Shown: positions 54,806 to 63,256 of the stretch, piece after piece
Numbering within the stretch: the stretch's first letter is position 1
Layout of the letters: each line of letters starts with the position of its first letter
DNA from: Humitalea sp050632385
Lineage (GTDB): Bacteria > Pseudomonadota > Alphaproteobacteria > Acetobacterales > Acetobacteraceae
NCBI RefSeq assembly: GCF_050632385.1
Contig: NZ_CP192599.1
Span: forward strand, 4,030,001 to 4,094,000
DNA: 64,000 nt
Direction: 5' to 3'
The notes under the pieces: generated by a model
Seen by the model: only the letters and a program-made list of their open reading frames with translations
What the model was told of the DNA's origin: nothing
Databases searched by the model: none
Program-made: the position numbers and the translations under genes

Positions 54806-54959
54806 AGGTCTGGTTGCAACGATTTCACGTCAGGCCATCCTCCCCATAACGCTCCCCTTCGTATTCTTTTCATAAGCGTTTATGACGCTTGTGTCAGGCG
54901 CAGGTCCGCCATGCGCGTAGGACGAGCAGAAGAAACACAATAAGGGGAGAGACCGGCGC

Positions 54960-56669
54960 ATGTCGGGGACAATGACAAAAAGGGCCGTCAAGACAGCCCC
55001 GATGACCAAAGAGGAACGGAAGGTCATCCTGGCCTCCTCGCTCGGCACGGTGTTCGAGTGGTACGACTTCTACCTCTACGGGTCGCTGGCAGCCGTCATC
55101 GGCGCCAACTTCTTCGGCATGTACCCGGAATCGACGCGCAACGTCTTCGCCCTGCTGGCCTTCGCCGCGGGCTTCCTGGTGCGGCCCTTCGGCGCGCTGG
55201 TCTTCGGCCGCCTGGGTGACCTCGTCGGCCGCAAGTACACCTTCCTCATCACCATCGTGATCATGGGCGCCTCGACCTTCCTGGTCGGCATCCTGCCCAC
55301 CTCCGAACAGATCGGCATCATCGCCCCGGTCGTGCTGATCGTGCTGCGGCTGTTGCAGGGCCTGGCGCTCGGCGGTGAATACGGCGGGGCCGCGACCTAT
55401 GTCGCGGAACACGCGCCCAATGGAAGGCGCGGCTTCTACACCAGCTTCATCCAGATCACCGCGACGGCCGGCCTCTTCCTGTCGCTGATCGTGATCCTGT
55501 TCACCCAGATCGCCGTCGGTCCCGACAACTTCCGCGCCTGGGGCTGGCGCGTGCCCTTCCTGCTGTCGATCGTGCTGCTCGGCGTCTCGGTCTGGATCCG
55601 CTTGCAGATGCAGGAAAGCCCCGCCTTCAAGAAGATGAAGGAAGAGGGCACCGGCTCCAAGGCGCCGATCAGCGAGGCCTTCGGTCAGTGGAAGAACGCC
55701 AAGATCGCGCTCTTCGCCCTGCTCGGCCTCGTCGCCGGCCAGGCCGTGGTCTGGTACACGGGCCAGTTCTACGTGCTGTTCTTCATCGGCCAGGTGCTGA
55801 AGGTCGATCCCTTCACCCAGAACATGCTGGTCGCCTGGTCGCTGGTGCTCGGTTCGGGCGGCTTCGTCTTCTTCGGCTGGCTGTCCGACAAGATCGGCCG
55901 CAAGCCGATCATCCTCGGCGGCTGCCTGATCGCCGCCCTGACCTACTTCCCACTGTTCAAGCTGCTCAGCGCGGAGGCGAACCCCGCCCTCGCCGCGGCG
56001 CATGCGAACATCGAAGTGCGGGTCCTCGCGAACTCGAACGACTGTTCGTTCCAGTTCAACCCGACCGGCACGGTGACCTTCACCAAGCCTTGCGACGTCG
56101 CCAAGGCGGCGCTGGCGCGGGCCTCGGTGAACTACCGGGTCGAACCGGTCCCGCAGGGCACCGTCGCCTCGATCCGCATCGCGGGCGGCGCGCCGATCGT
56201 GGCCGGCACGCCGACCTTTGCCGCCGAACTCGCGTCGGCGCTCACCGCCGCAGGCTATCCGGCGGCGTCCAACCCGACTGTCGTGAAGATGAATTCGCCC
56301 TTCGACATCTTCCGCGAACAGCCGGCCGTGCTGATCGCCATCATGACCTTGATGGTGATCTACGTGACCATGGTCTACGGCCCGATCGCGGCGGCGCTGG
56401 TGGAACTCTTCCCCACGCGCATCCGCTACACGTCGATGTCGCTGCCCTATCATATCGGCAATGGCTGGTTCGGCGGGCTGATGCCGGCGACGGCCTTCGC
56501 CATGATCGCGCAGACGGGCGACGTCTACTTCGGGCTTTGGTATCCGATCGTGGTGGCGCTCGGCACCGTGGTGATCGGCATCTTCATGGTGCCCGAGACC
56601 TACAAGCGCGACATCTTCAACGATGACGTGACCACCCTGGCGGGGGAGCCGGCGCCCGCGCGCCACTGA
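54960..56669 (+). CDS. MFS transporter, metabolite:H+ symporter (MHS/ProP-like) family
   Basis: 569 residues, 12 helices. VFEWYDFYLYGSLA and GRLGDLVGRKYTF are MHS motifs, with LRLLQGLALGGEYGGAATYVAEHAP (Arg-Gly-rich loop) also typical. AAGGGGAG precedes the ATG; an ATG at 54972 is possible. Residues about 338-455 form a long loop with two cysteines (C362, C378) between TM8 and TM9, unusual for the family. Likely importer of an organic acid or osmolyte. The gap upstream and the MarR gene suggest regulation by it. Confidence 0.91.
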   Translation: MSGTMTKRAVKTAPMTKEERKVILASSLGTVFEWYDFYLYGSLAAVIGANFFGMYPESTRNVFALLAFAAGFLVRPFGALVFGRLGDLVGRKYTFLITIVIMGASTFLVGILPTSEQIGIIAPVVLIVLRLLQGLALGGEYGGAATYVAEHAPNGRRGFYTSFIQITATAGLFLSLIVILFTQIAVGPDNFRAWGWRVPFLLSIVLLGVSVWIRLQMQESPAFKKMKEEGTGSKAPISEAFGQWKNAKIALFALLGLVAGQAVVWYTGQFYVLFFIGQVLKVDPFTQNMLVAWSLVLGSGGFVFFGWLSDKIGRKPIILGGCLIAALTYFPLFKLLSAEANPALAAAHANIEVRVLANSNDCSFQFNPTGTVTFTKPCDVAKAALARASVNYRVEPVPQGTVASIRIAGGAPIVAGTPTFAAELASALTAAGYPAASNPTVVKMNSPFDIFREQPAVLIAIMTLMVIYVTMVYGPIAAALVELFPTRIRYTSMSLPYHIGNGWFGGLMPATAFAMIAQTGDVYFGLWYPIVVALGTVVIGIFMVPETYKRDIFNDDVTTLAGEPAPARH

Positions 56670-56695
56670 TCCCACCGCGACCAGACCAACACGGC

Positions 56696-56724
56696 GGCGC
56701 CGGGGGCAACCCCGGCGCCGTTTT
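56696..56724 (+). terminator. Strong intrinsic terminator after the MHS transporter
   Basis: GGCGCCGGGG / CCCCGGCGCC, a perfect 10-bp stem around GCAA, followed by GTTTT. It lies 26 bases after the stop codon. Confidence 0.8.
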
Positions 56725-56796
56725 GCGTCTTGTTCCCGCCGCAAGGTCGCCACATGCGCCGCCGAACGTCTCCGGGTCACATCAAGGGATGCTTTC

Positions 56797-57006
56797 ATGC
56801 GCGTCACGCTCAGCCTCGCCCTCGCCGCCCTGCTCCTGGCCGGCTGTTCCAACATGAACCGCACGCAACAACGCGCCCTGTCGGGTGGTGCGATCGGCGC
56901 GGCCGGCGGTGCCGCCGTCGGCGCGCTGACCGGCGGCTCGCTGCTGACCGGCGCCCTGCTCGGCGGCGCCGGCGGCGCGGCCATCGGCGCGGTCACCGCC
57001 CGCTGA
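56797..57006 (+). CDS. Small Gly-zipper lipoprotein (YMGG-like)
   Basis: 69 residues. LLLAGC is a lipobox, with Cys17 as lipidated residue after a short signal sequence, then NMNRTQQRALSGGAIGAAGGAAVGALTGG and more GxxxG repeats, the glycine-zipper of small outer-membrane lipoproteins. It is set between two terminators (56696-56724 and 57060-57085), so it is a single-gene unit. It may associate with the outer membrane or stress responses. Confidence 0.8.
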   Translation: MRVTLSLALAALLLAGCSNMNRTQQRALSGGAIGAAGGAAVGALTGGSLLTGALLGGAGGAAIGAVTAR

Positions 57007-57059
57007 ACCACCGCTTGGCGGCGCGCCTGTCCTGCGCGTAACGTCCGGAACCAGCCAAG

Positions 57060-57085
57060 GCCGGATCGGCAACGGTCCGGCTTTT
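57060..57085 (+). terminator. Intrinsic terminator after the lipoprotein gene
   Basis: GCCGGA (57060-57065) and TCCGGC (57076-57081) pair around TCGGCAACGG, followed by TTTT. It lies 53 bases past the stop. Confidence 0.65.
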
Positions 57086-57145
57086 GCTTGTCATACGGCC
57101 AACCGCCCATGATCCTCCTCGGGTCATGCCCGAAGGAGACCACCG

Positions 57146-58096
57146 ATGCTTCGCCGCACCATCCTCGCCAGCACCGCCGGCGTGCTCGCCACCCCGGCCC
57201 TCGTCGGCGCCCAGGCCCTGCCCCGCATCACCATCGGCATGAGCGGCTGGACCGGCTTCGCCCCCCTGACCCTGGCCGAGGGCGCCGAGATCTTCAAAGC
57301 CAATGGCGTCGAGGTCACCACCCGCTTCGTCCCCCAGCGCGAACGCAACCTGGCGCTTGCCTCCGGCGCGCTGAACTGCGTCGTCACCACCGTGGACACG
57401 ATGATCCAGTGGTCCAGCGCCATCCCGCTGGTGCAGGTGCTGGTGCTGGACCGTTCGCGCGGCGGCGACGGCGTCGCGGTGCGCCCGGCGATCAACACCT
57501 GGGCCGACATGCGCGGCAAGACCATCGCGGTCGATGGCGCCGGCACCACGCCGTATTTCGTGCTGGCCTATATGCTGCGCGAAAATGGCATGAGCATCCG
57601 CGACGTCCAGACCCCCACCCTGGCCCCGCAGCCCGCCGCCCAGGCCTTTGTCGCCGGGCAGTTCGATGGCTGCTCGACCTACGAGCCCTACCTCTCCCAG
57701 GTCCGCGGCATGGGCCCCAGCGGAAAAATCCTGGCGACCACGCTGGATTACCCCTGCGTCGTCGATACCCTGGCCTTCCAGCCCGCCTTCATCGCCGCCA
57801 ATGCCGATGCCGTGCGCCGTGTCGTCGCCTCCTGGTTCGCCGCGCTCGACATGATCCAGCGCGACCCCACCCGGTCGAATGAAATCATGGGCCGCCGCGT
57901 CAACCAGACCCCGGAAGCCTTCGCCGCATCCGCCCAGTATATCGAATGGCTGGACCAGGCGAAGAACCGCGAATACTGGTCCGGCGGGCTGCTGCCCTTC
58001 GCCAACAAGGCGCATACCGTGCTGCGCGAGGTGAACGTGTTGCGCGCCGATGTGAACGTGCCGGCGCTCTTCGACGACCGTTTCATCCGGGCCTGA
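57146..58096 (+). CDS. NitT/TauT-family ABC substrate-binding protein
   Basis: 316 residues with a short signal peptide (MLRRTILASTAGVLATPALVGA). ITIGMSGWTGFAPLTLAEGAEIF and VEVTTRFVP are family features, and the fold binds small sulfonates, nitrate, taurine, thiamin-precursor or aromatic solutes. GAAGGAGA precedes the ATG. It is the first gene of a three-gene importer; the permease starts one base into its stop (TGATG). Confidence 0.9.
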   Translation: MLRRTILASTAGVLATPALVGAQALPRITIGMSGWTGFAPLTLAEGAEIFKANGVEVTTRFVPQRERNLALASGALNCVVTTVDTMIQWSSAIPLVQVLVLDRSRGGDGVAVRPAINTWADMRGKTIAVDGAGTTPYFVLAYMLRENGMSIRDVQTPTLAPQPAAQAFVAGQFDGCSTYEPYLSQVRGMGPSGKILATTLDYPCVVDTLAFQPAFIAANADAVRRVVASWFAALDMIQRDPTRSNEIMGRRVNQTPEAFAASAQYIEWLDQAKNREYWSGGLLPFANKAHTVLREVNVLRADVNVPALFDDRFIRA

Positions 58097-58869
58097 TGCA
58101 GCCACTTCGCCCGGTCGGCCAGCCGACCCGGATCGCCCTTGGCATCGCCTTCTTCGCCGCCTTCCTCGCGGCCTGGTCGGTGGTGACCTATGGCGGGCTG
58201 GTGCCGCCGCTGTTCCTGGCCTCGCCGGGCAAGACCCTGGAGGCGGGCTGGGCGCTCTTCACCCAGTTCGGTTTCGCGGGCGACATCGCGATCACCATTT
58301 TCCGCGTCGTCGGCGGATTTGTCGTGGCCGCCGTGATCGCGGTGCCGCTCGGCCTCGCCATGGGCGCTTTCAAACCCATCGAGGCCCTGCTCGAACCCTT
58401 CGTCTCCTTCGCCCGCTACCTGCCCGCCTCCGCCTTCATCCCGCTGCTGATCCTTTGGGCAGGGGTGGATGAGGCTCAGAAACTGGCCGTCATCTTCATC
58501 GGCAGCGTCTTTCAGATCATCATCATGGTCGCCGTCGTCGCTGGAGCCACAAGGCGCGATTTGGTCGAAGCCGCCAGCACCCTCGGCGCCCGTTCCCGCG
58601 GCATCGTGCTGCGGGTCATCATCCCCTCCGCCGCCCCCCAGGTGGCCGAGACCCTGCGCCTCGTCCTCGGCTGGGCCTGGACCTACGTGATCGTCGCCGA
58701 ATTGATCGGCGCGCAATCCGGCATCGGCCACATGATCATGGACAGCCAAAGACTGCTCGACACCGGCCAGATGATTTTTGGGATCGTCACCATCGGCGCC
58801 ATCGGCCTCGTCACCGATTTCCTGGTCAAGGCGCTGAACCGCCGCCTCTTCCCCTGGGCGGTGATCTGA
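58096..58869 (+). CDS. NitT/TauT-family ABC permease
   Basis: 257 residues, about six helices. The BPD-type coupling loop is ATRRDLVEAASTLGARSRGIVLRVIIPSAAP (in pieces: EAASTLGA, RVIIPSAAPQV), with GWAWTYVIVAELIGAQSGIG following. The start overlaps the binding-protein gene and the stop overlaps the ATPase gene by one base (TGATG). Confidence 0.92.
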   Translation: MQPLRPVGQPTRIALGIAFFAAFLAAWSVVTYGGLVPPLFLASPGKTLEAGWALFTQFGFAGDIAITIFRVVGGFVVAAVIAVPLGLAMGAFKPIEALLEPFVSFARYLPASAFIPLLILWAGVDEAQKLAVIFIGSVFQIIIMVAVVAGATRRDLVEAASTLGARSRGIVLRVIIPSAAPQVAETLRLVLGWAWTYVIVAELIGAQSGIGHMIMDSQRLLDTGQMIFGIVTIGAIGLVTDFLVKALNRRLFPWAVI

Positions 58870-59657
58870 TGTCGGACAAGGTCCTTTCCATCGCCGGCGT
58901 CACCCGCACCTTTCCGGCCCAGGGCGGCGGCACGCCGACCCTGGCGTTGCAGCCCACCGACCTGACCATCACCCCCGGCGAATTCGTCGCCATCCTCGGC
59001 CCCTCCGGCTGCGGCAAATCCACCCTGCTGCGCATCGTCGCGGGGCTGGACCGCCCGACCGCGGGCCAGGTCACGCTGGATGGCGTGCCCGTCACCGGCC
59101 CAGGGCCGGACCGTGGCATGGTGTTCCAGTCCTACACCCTGTTCCCCTGGCTGACGGTCGAACAGAACATCCGCTTCGGCCTGCGCGAACGCGATGTGCC
59201 GGAAGCCGAACAGGCCGAGATCGCCGGCCGCCTGATCGCCCGCACCGGGCTGCGCGGCTTCGAACGGCACTGGCCCAAGCAACTCTCCGGCGGGATGCAG
59301 CAGCGCACCGCCCTGGCCCGCGCCCTCGCCAACGACCCCGAGATGCTGCTGCTCGACGAGCCCTTCGGCGCGCTCGACCACCAGACCCGCGAATTGATGC
59401 AGGAACTGCTGCTGGAAATCTGGCAGGGCGACCGCAAGACCGTGCTCTTCGTGACACATGACATCGACGAGGCGGTCTTCCTCGCCACCCGCGTCCTGGT
59501 CATGTCGGCCCGCCCCGGCCGGGTGAAGGCCGTGGTGGATGTGCCCCTGCCCTATCCGCGCGACTGGACCGTGAAGACGTCACCGGAATTCGCCAGCCTG
59601 AAGGCAAGGTTGATGGGGGAGATCAGGGAGGAAGTGCGCAAGGCGGCCGCCGGGTAG
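58869..59657 (+). CDS. NitT/TauT-family ABC ATP-binding protein
   Basis: 262 residues. Walker A GPSGCGKSTLLRIVAG, signature LSGGMQQRTALARALA and Walker B LLLDEPFGALDHQTR are complete, as in SsuB and TauB. Forms the ATPase of the importer encoded with 57146-58869. Substrate is unknown; no adjacent catabolic gene identifies it. Confidence 0.94.
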   Translation: MSDKVLSIAGVTRTFPAQGGGTPTLALQPTDLTITPGEFVAILGPSGCGKSTLLRIVAGLDRPTAGQVTLDGVPVTGPGPDRGMVFQSYTLFPWLTVEQNIRFGLRERDVPEAEQAEIAGRLIARTGLRGFERHWPKQLSGGMQQRTALARALANDPEMLLLDEPFGALDHQTRELMQELLLEIWQGDRKTVLFVTHDIDEAVFLATRVLVMSARPGRVKAVVDVPLPYPRDWTVKTSPEFASLKARLMGEIREEVRKAAAG

Positions 59658-59713
59658 TTGTTGCGCCATCGCAGCGCCTGCGGTTAGGTCCGTGCCGGAA
59701 CGGAGCAAGCCCC

Positions 59714-60979
59714 ATGCGGCGCGTCCTGTTGGTCCTCCTGCTGGCGATGATCGCGCTGCCCACAAACGCGCAGACCGCCCGGCGCGTCGCTCTCGTGGTC
59801 GGCAACGGCGCCTACCAGGCCGTCCCCCGACTGCCCAATCCCGGCCGCGACGCGCAGGATGTGGCGCGCGTCCTGCGATCTCTCGATTTCTCCGTCCAGA
59901 TCCTGGAACACGCCGACCGTCCGACCGTGGAGGCCGCTCTACAACGCTTCAGCCGCGCCGCCGCCGGGGCTGAGATCGCAGCCTTCTTCTTCGCCGGACA
60001 TGGGATCGAGGCGCGGGGCGAGAACTTCCTCATCCCGGTCGAGGCACGCCTCGGCTCCGTCAACGACCTGGATTTCCAGGCCATCGCCGTGACATCGGTG
60101 CTGCGGGCGATGCAGGGTGCGCAGGCACGCCTGCTGTTCCTCGACGCCTGCCGTGACAATCCCTTTGCCGTCAATATGCAGGGCCTGTCAGGGAGCCGCT
60201 CCCTGGCGCGCGGCCTCGCCAGGGTCGAAACCGCCGATCTCGGGACGCTGATCGCCTTCGCCACCGCACCCGGCACCGTCGCGGCTGATGGGAACGAGCG
60301 AAACAGCCCCTTCACCACGGCCTTGGTCCGCCATCTGGCGGAGCCTGGCCTCGATATCCGCCAGATCATGACCCGCGTCCGGCGCAGCGTGGTGGAGGCC
60401 ACCGGTGGACGGCAGGTGCCCTGGGACAATTCGTCGCTCGTGTCGGACGTTGTGCTGCGCGCACACCAAGGCGGCCAGCAAGCGCCAGCACCCACGACCC
60501 AGCCGGCGGTGCTCCCTACGCTGCGCCCGCCGGGCACCGCCGCGGGGCGCGACAATTGGGCCGTCGCACGGCGCGTCGCGGCGGAGCGCGGCATTCCCTT
60601 GCCGCGCGACATTCCGCCCGGCAATGCCGAACGCGCGGGCAGCCTGGGGCACTGGGTCGGCGCATGGGGTGCTGCGGAGCGCTGGAACCGCGTCGGCCGC
60701 CATCAGATGATCATCATCCCGCGGGTCGACGAAGCGAACGGCACGGCGGAGGTCATCTACGCCCAATCAGGACCGACCGAACGGTCCCACGATCCGACGC
60801 GCCCCGGCACATTCAGGCGGTTCGTCGGGCGGGTCACGGCGGAGGCTCTCACCTTCACGGGGCCATGGACGTTTCGCATGTCCTGGCAGGGACCGAACAG
60901 TGTGATGGTGCATGGCACGCCCCCGCCAGGCGAACCGGGCCTCACCCCGATCGTCGTCCACGTACCGCGGGTCGAATAG
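59714..60979 (+). CDS. Exported caspase-family (C14) protein with an unrecognised C-terminal domain
   Basis: 421 residues with a signal peptide (VLLVLLLAMIALPTNA). The caspase fold has His96 in FFAGHGIEA and Cys146 in FLDACRDNPF, the active-site pair, with VALVVGNGAY at the start, all standard for bacterial caspase homologs, some of which cut after Arg/Lys. A Pro/Thr-rich linker (residues ~250-280) leads to a ~135-residue C-terminal domain containing GHWVGAWGAAERWNR and PTERSHDPTRPG that I do not recognise. It is preceded by a GTTAGGTC element, with no operon partner on its strand. It is convergent with a small lipoprotein. Confidence 0.88.
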   Translation: MRRVLLVLLLAMIALPTNAQTARRVALVVGNGAYQAVPRLPNPGRDAQDVARVLRSLDFSVQILEHADRPTVEAALQRFSRAAAGAEIAAFFFAGHGIEARGENFLIPVEARLGSVNDLDFQAIAVTSVLRAMQGAQARLLFLDACRDNPFAVNMQGLSGSRSLARGLARVETADLGTLIAFATAPGTVAADGNERNSPFTTALVRHLAEPGLDIRQIMTRVRRSVVEATGGRQVPWDNSSLVSDVVLRAHQGGQQAPAPTTQPAVLPTLRPPGTAAGRDNWAVARRVAAERGIPLPRDIPPGNAERAGSLGHWVGAWGAAERWNRVGRHQMIIIPRVDEANGTAEVIYAQSGPTERSHDPTRPGTFRRFVGRVTAEALTFTGPWTFRMSWQGPNSVMVHGTPPPGEPGLTPIVVHVPRVE

Positions 60980-60993
60980 CGCTCGCAACCTCG

Positions 60994-61491
60994 TCAAGTC
61001 GCCTTACGCCGAAACACGACGCTCTGGATATTGGCAGACCCGGGGACCACGACCAACGCGACTTCGTATCCGGAGGCCGGGGCATACTGGATACGATTCT
61101 GCACCACCACGAACAGCCGCTCCAACAGCGGGTTCAGAAGCTCCAGCACCACGGCGACCGAGCGTGTGGACTCACCCGTGCTCGGATCCACGCTGTTGGG
61201 ACCGACGACGATGACCTGGCCGCCGCGCTCCGCCACGGCCGTCAGCCATGTGTTCAGCCGCGGTGGAATGCTGTCCGTCCTCGGCTGCGGCAAGGGCCGG
61301 ACGACGATGCGCGTCGTGCGGTCCGCCATCGCCCGCCGGAGCTGCGTGTCGAAGGCGTCGCTGTCGATCATGTCGATACTTGCGACCGAGGCATGATCCG
61401 GCGGCGGCGGGGCCGGTGACTGGCAGGCGACCGCCAGCAAAAGCGATCCGAGCAACAGGCCGCGCCGCAGGCGTCGTGGTGTCCAGGGCAT
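60994..61491 (-). CDS. Hypothetical lipoprotein
   Basis: 165 residues. A basic N-terminus and signal sequence (LLLGSLLLAVAC) suggest lipidation at the Cys. The mature part has a short Pro-rich linker and a mixed alpha/beta region with no domain I recognise: RIVVRPLPQPRTDSIPPRL, GGQVIVVGPNS, and a C-terminal EVALVVVPGSANIQSVVFRR. GGGAG precedes the ATG at 61491; an in-frame GTG 15 bases upstream is possible. Its 3' end faces the caspase gene 14 bases away. Orientation and export suggest a possible partner, but there is no direct evidence. Confidence 0.7.
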   Translation of the reverse strand: MPWTPRRLRRGLLLGSLLLAVACQSPAPPPPDHASVASIDMIDSDAFDTQLRRAMADRTTRIVVRPLPQPRTDSIPPRLNTWLTAVAERGGQVIVVGPNSVDPSTGESTRSVAVVLELLNPLLERLFVVVQNRIQYAPASGYEVALVVVPGSANIQSVVFRRKAT

Positions 61492-61627
61492 CGGAGTGTC
61501 TCCCACGCCCGGTGGCCAAACGGCCCGCCCGTTTTATTACGACACCGGGAGGATCAGTGTCGCGCAAGGTGTCGGGCCTTGCGAGTCGGATTGTGGATCC
61601 TGGACGGAAACGACGGCGATGCCGCCG

Positions 61628-61951
61628 TTACCGCACCCCGCATTCCGTCAGCACCGACGACGGATTCCCCTGCGCCCGCTGCGCCGCCTGCGCCACCCGC
61701 ATCGAATCCGCCGCCGGCAGGGTCCGCACCAGGCAGGTGCCAAGCCCCGTCAGGTCGGTGATCGCGATTCCCCCCGACCGGCAGGACATCGCCGCCCGAC
61801 CGACCCGCTGGCAGAACTCGCTGCCGCCATTGCCCTGCGTCGCGGCACCACCGCCACCCAACCCGGGAATGCCACCCGGCAGTTGCGGCAGCCCCTGGCC
61901 CATCGCCGGCCCCGCCGCCAACACCACCGCCATCATCGCCATCCGTCGCAT
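61628..61951 (-). CDS. Small secreted protein with four cysteines
   Basis: 107 residues. The signal peptide (MAVVLAAGPAMG) is followed by a Gly/Pro-rich stretch (LPQLPGGIPGLGGGG) and a core with C47, C57, C73 and C104, likely two disulfides. GGGAGG precedes the ATG at 61951. It is upstream of the lipoprotein on the same strand with a 136-base gap. I do not recognise the family. Confidence 0.7.
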   Translation of the reverse strand: MRRMAMMAVVLAAGPAMGQGLPQLPGGIPGLGGGGAATQGNGGSEFCQRVGRAAMSCRSGGIAITDLTGLGTCLVRTLPAADSMRVAQAAQRAQGNPSSVLTECGVR

Positions 61952-62048
61952 GCCGTGCCTCCCGCTGAATGCGCGCGGACCCTCCTCCATCGCGCGTGGC
62001 CGGGTCAACCACAGGTGACGCCGGCCGATCCCGCGCTATGTAACCTGC

Positions 62049-62825
62049 ATGATGATCGCCCCAGCCATCCCCCGCACCGCCCTCGTGACCGGCGGCGCCC
62101 GCCGCCTTGGCCGCGCCATCGCCCTGGCGCTGGCCGGGGCGGGCTTCGACGTCGCCATCCATTTCTCCACCAGCGACCAGGACGCCGAGGCCACGGCCAC
62201 CGACATCCGCGCCCTCGGCCGCCGCGCCGTCACCCTGCGCGCCGACCTGACCCAGGAAGCCGACACCACCGCCCTGCTGCCCGCGGCGACCGCCGCCCTC
62301 GGCCCCATCGGCGTGCTGGTGAACAACGCCAGCACCTTCGAACGCGACGAGATCGCCGACGCCACCAGGGCCACCTGGGACCAGCATATCGAACCGAACC
62401 TGCGCGCCCCCTTCGTGCTCACCCAGGCCTTTGCCAGCCAATTGCCCGATGTGGCCGAAGGCGTGGTGCTGAACATGATCGACCAGCGGGTCTGGTCGCT
62501 GACCCCGCATTTCGTCTCCTACACCGTCTCCAAGGCCGCGCTCTGGACCCTGACCCAGACCCTGGCCCTGGCGCTGGCCCCCCGCATCCGGGTGGTCGCC
62601 ATCGGCCCCGGCCCGGCCGTGCCATCGCCCCGCCAATCCCAGGCGCAGTTCGACGCGCAATGCGCCTCCGTCCCCCTCGGCCGCGGCACCAGCCCCGACG
62701 AAGTCGCGGCCGTCGCCCTGGCCTTGCTGGCCATGCCATCCTTCACCGGCCAGATGATCGCGCTGGATGGCGGCCAGCATCTGCAATGGGCAGCGCGGTC
62801 GATTCATGGCATGCCTGAGGAATGA
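62049..62825 (+). CDS. Pteridine-reductase-like SDR (FolM/PTR1 type)
   Basis: 258 residues. Cofactor motif TGGARRLGRAIALAL has the TG-x3-R-x-G pattern of pteridine reductases, which prefer NADPH. Instead of the usual SDR serine, NMIDQR has Asp at the catalytic position, as in pteridine reductase 1, with YTVSKAAL providing Tyr and Lys. It overlaps folB by four bases. Probable role: reduction of dihydrobiopterin, dihydromonapterin or dihydrofolate. The start ATG follows a GCTATGTA element. Confidence 0.82.
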   Translation: MMIAPAIPRTALVTGGARRLGRAIALALAGAGFDVAIHFSTSDQDAEATATDIRALGRRAVTLRADLTQEADTTALLPAATAALGPIGVLVNNASTFERDEIADATRATWDQHIEPNLRAPFVLTQAFASQLPDVAEGVVLNMIDQRVWSLTPHFVSYTVSKAALWTLTQTLALALAPRIRVVAIGPGPAVPSPRQSQAQFDAQCASVPLGRGTSPDEVAAVALALLAMPSFTGQMIALDGGQHLQWAARSIHGMPEE

Positions 62826-63256
62826 GCATCCCCTTCGCGCCCGACGCCGACGCCGGCATCCGCCGGGTTTTCGTTCGCGGCCTGACTGTCCTTGCCCGGC
62901 TGGGCGTCTATCCGCAGGAACAGGTGGCCCCGCAGCGGCTGATCCTGGACATCGAACTGGCGGTCACCGACGAACACGCGCCCGACGGCATCGGGCCGGA
63001 CCGCCTGGCCCGGGTGGTGGACTACGCGGCGGTTGTCGCCGCCGCCCGTCGCATCGTCGCCGACGGCCACACCCGGCTGGTCGAAACCCTGGCCGAACGC
63101 ATCGCCGTCGCGGCGCTGGACGATCCGCGGGTGCTGGTCGCCCGGGTGACCGCCGCCAAGCCGGATATCCTGCACGACGCTTCTTCCGTTGGGGTGACGG
63201 TCGAACGGCGACGACGCGCCGGGGTTGCGGAAACGCCAAAGCCGCAACCGGACTGA
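62822..63256 (+). CDS. folB: Dihydroneopterin aldolase
   Basis: 144 residues. FVRGLTVLARLGVYPQEQ and RVVDYAAVVAAARRIVADGHTRLVETLAERIA (in parts: VVDYAAVV, HTRLVETLAERI) are family motifs, and the catalytic Lys lies in VTAAKPD. It makes 6-hydroxymethyl-dihydropterin in folate synthesis. ATGA overlap with the pteridine-reductase-like gene links the two in pterin metabolism. Confidence 0.92.
   Translation: MSIPFAPDADAGIRRVFVRGLTVLARLGVYPQEQVAPQRLILDIELAVTDEHAPDGIGPDRLARVVDYAAVVAAARRIVADGHTRLVETLAERIAVAALDDPRVLVARVTAAKPDILHDASSVGVTVERRRRAGVAETPKPQPD

Larger units (their letters stand above)
54600..54959. other. Long low-GC intergenic region with repeated CATGTTTTGAC elements
   Basis: About 360 bases without a credible gene between the MarR terminator and the MHS transporter, locally AT-rich. 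It holds CATGTTTTGAC (54624-54634), its exact inverted copy GTCAAAACATG (54773-54783), and a third copy with one inserted base, ATGTTTTCGAC (54795-54805). AACAT-N7-ATGTT (54778-54794) is embedded. An ORF 54652-54849 is rejected as non-coding-like. Probable regulatory region for the transporter. Confidence 0.6.

Noticed and set aside
54652..54849. A 65-codon forward frame in the MarR-MHS spacer
   Set aside because: No ribosome site, mixed composition, and it runs through the candidate operator repeats.
54894..57143. A reverse-strand frame of about 750 codons opposite the MHS transporter and lipoprotein genes
   Set aside because: The product is a Gly/Asp/His/Arg-rich low-complexity sequence, with no domain, and it covers two real forward genes plus two terminators.
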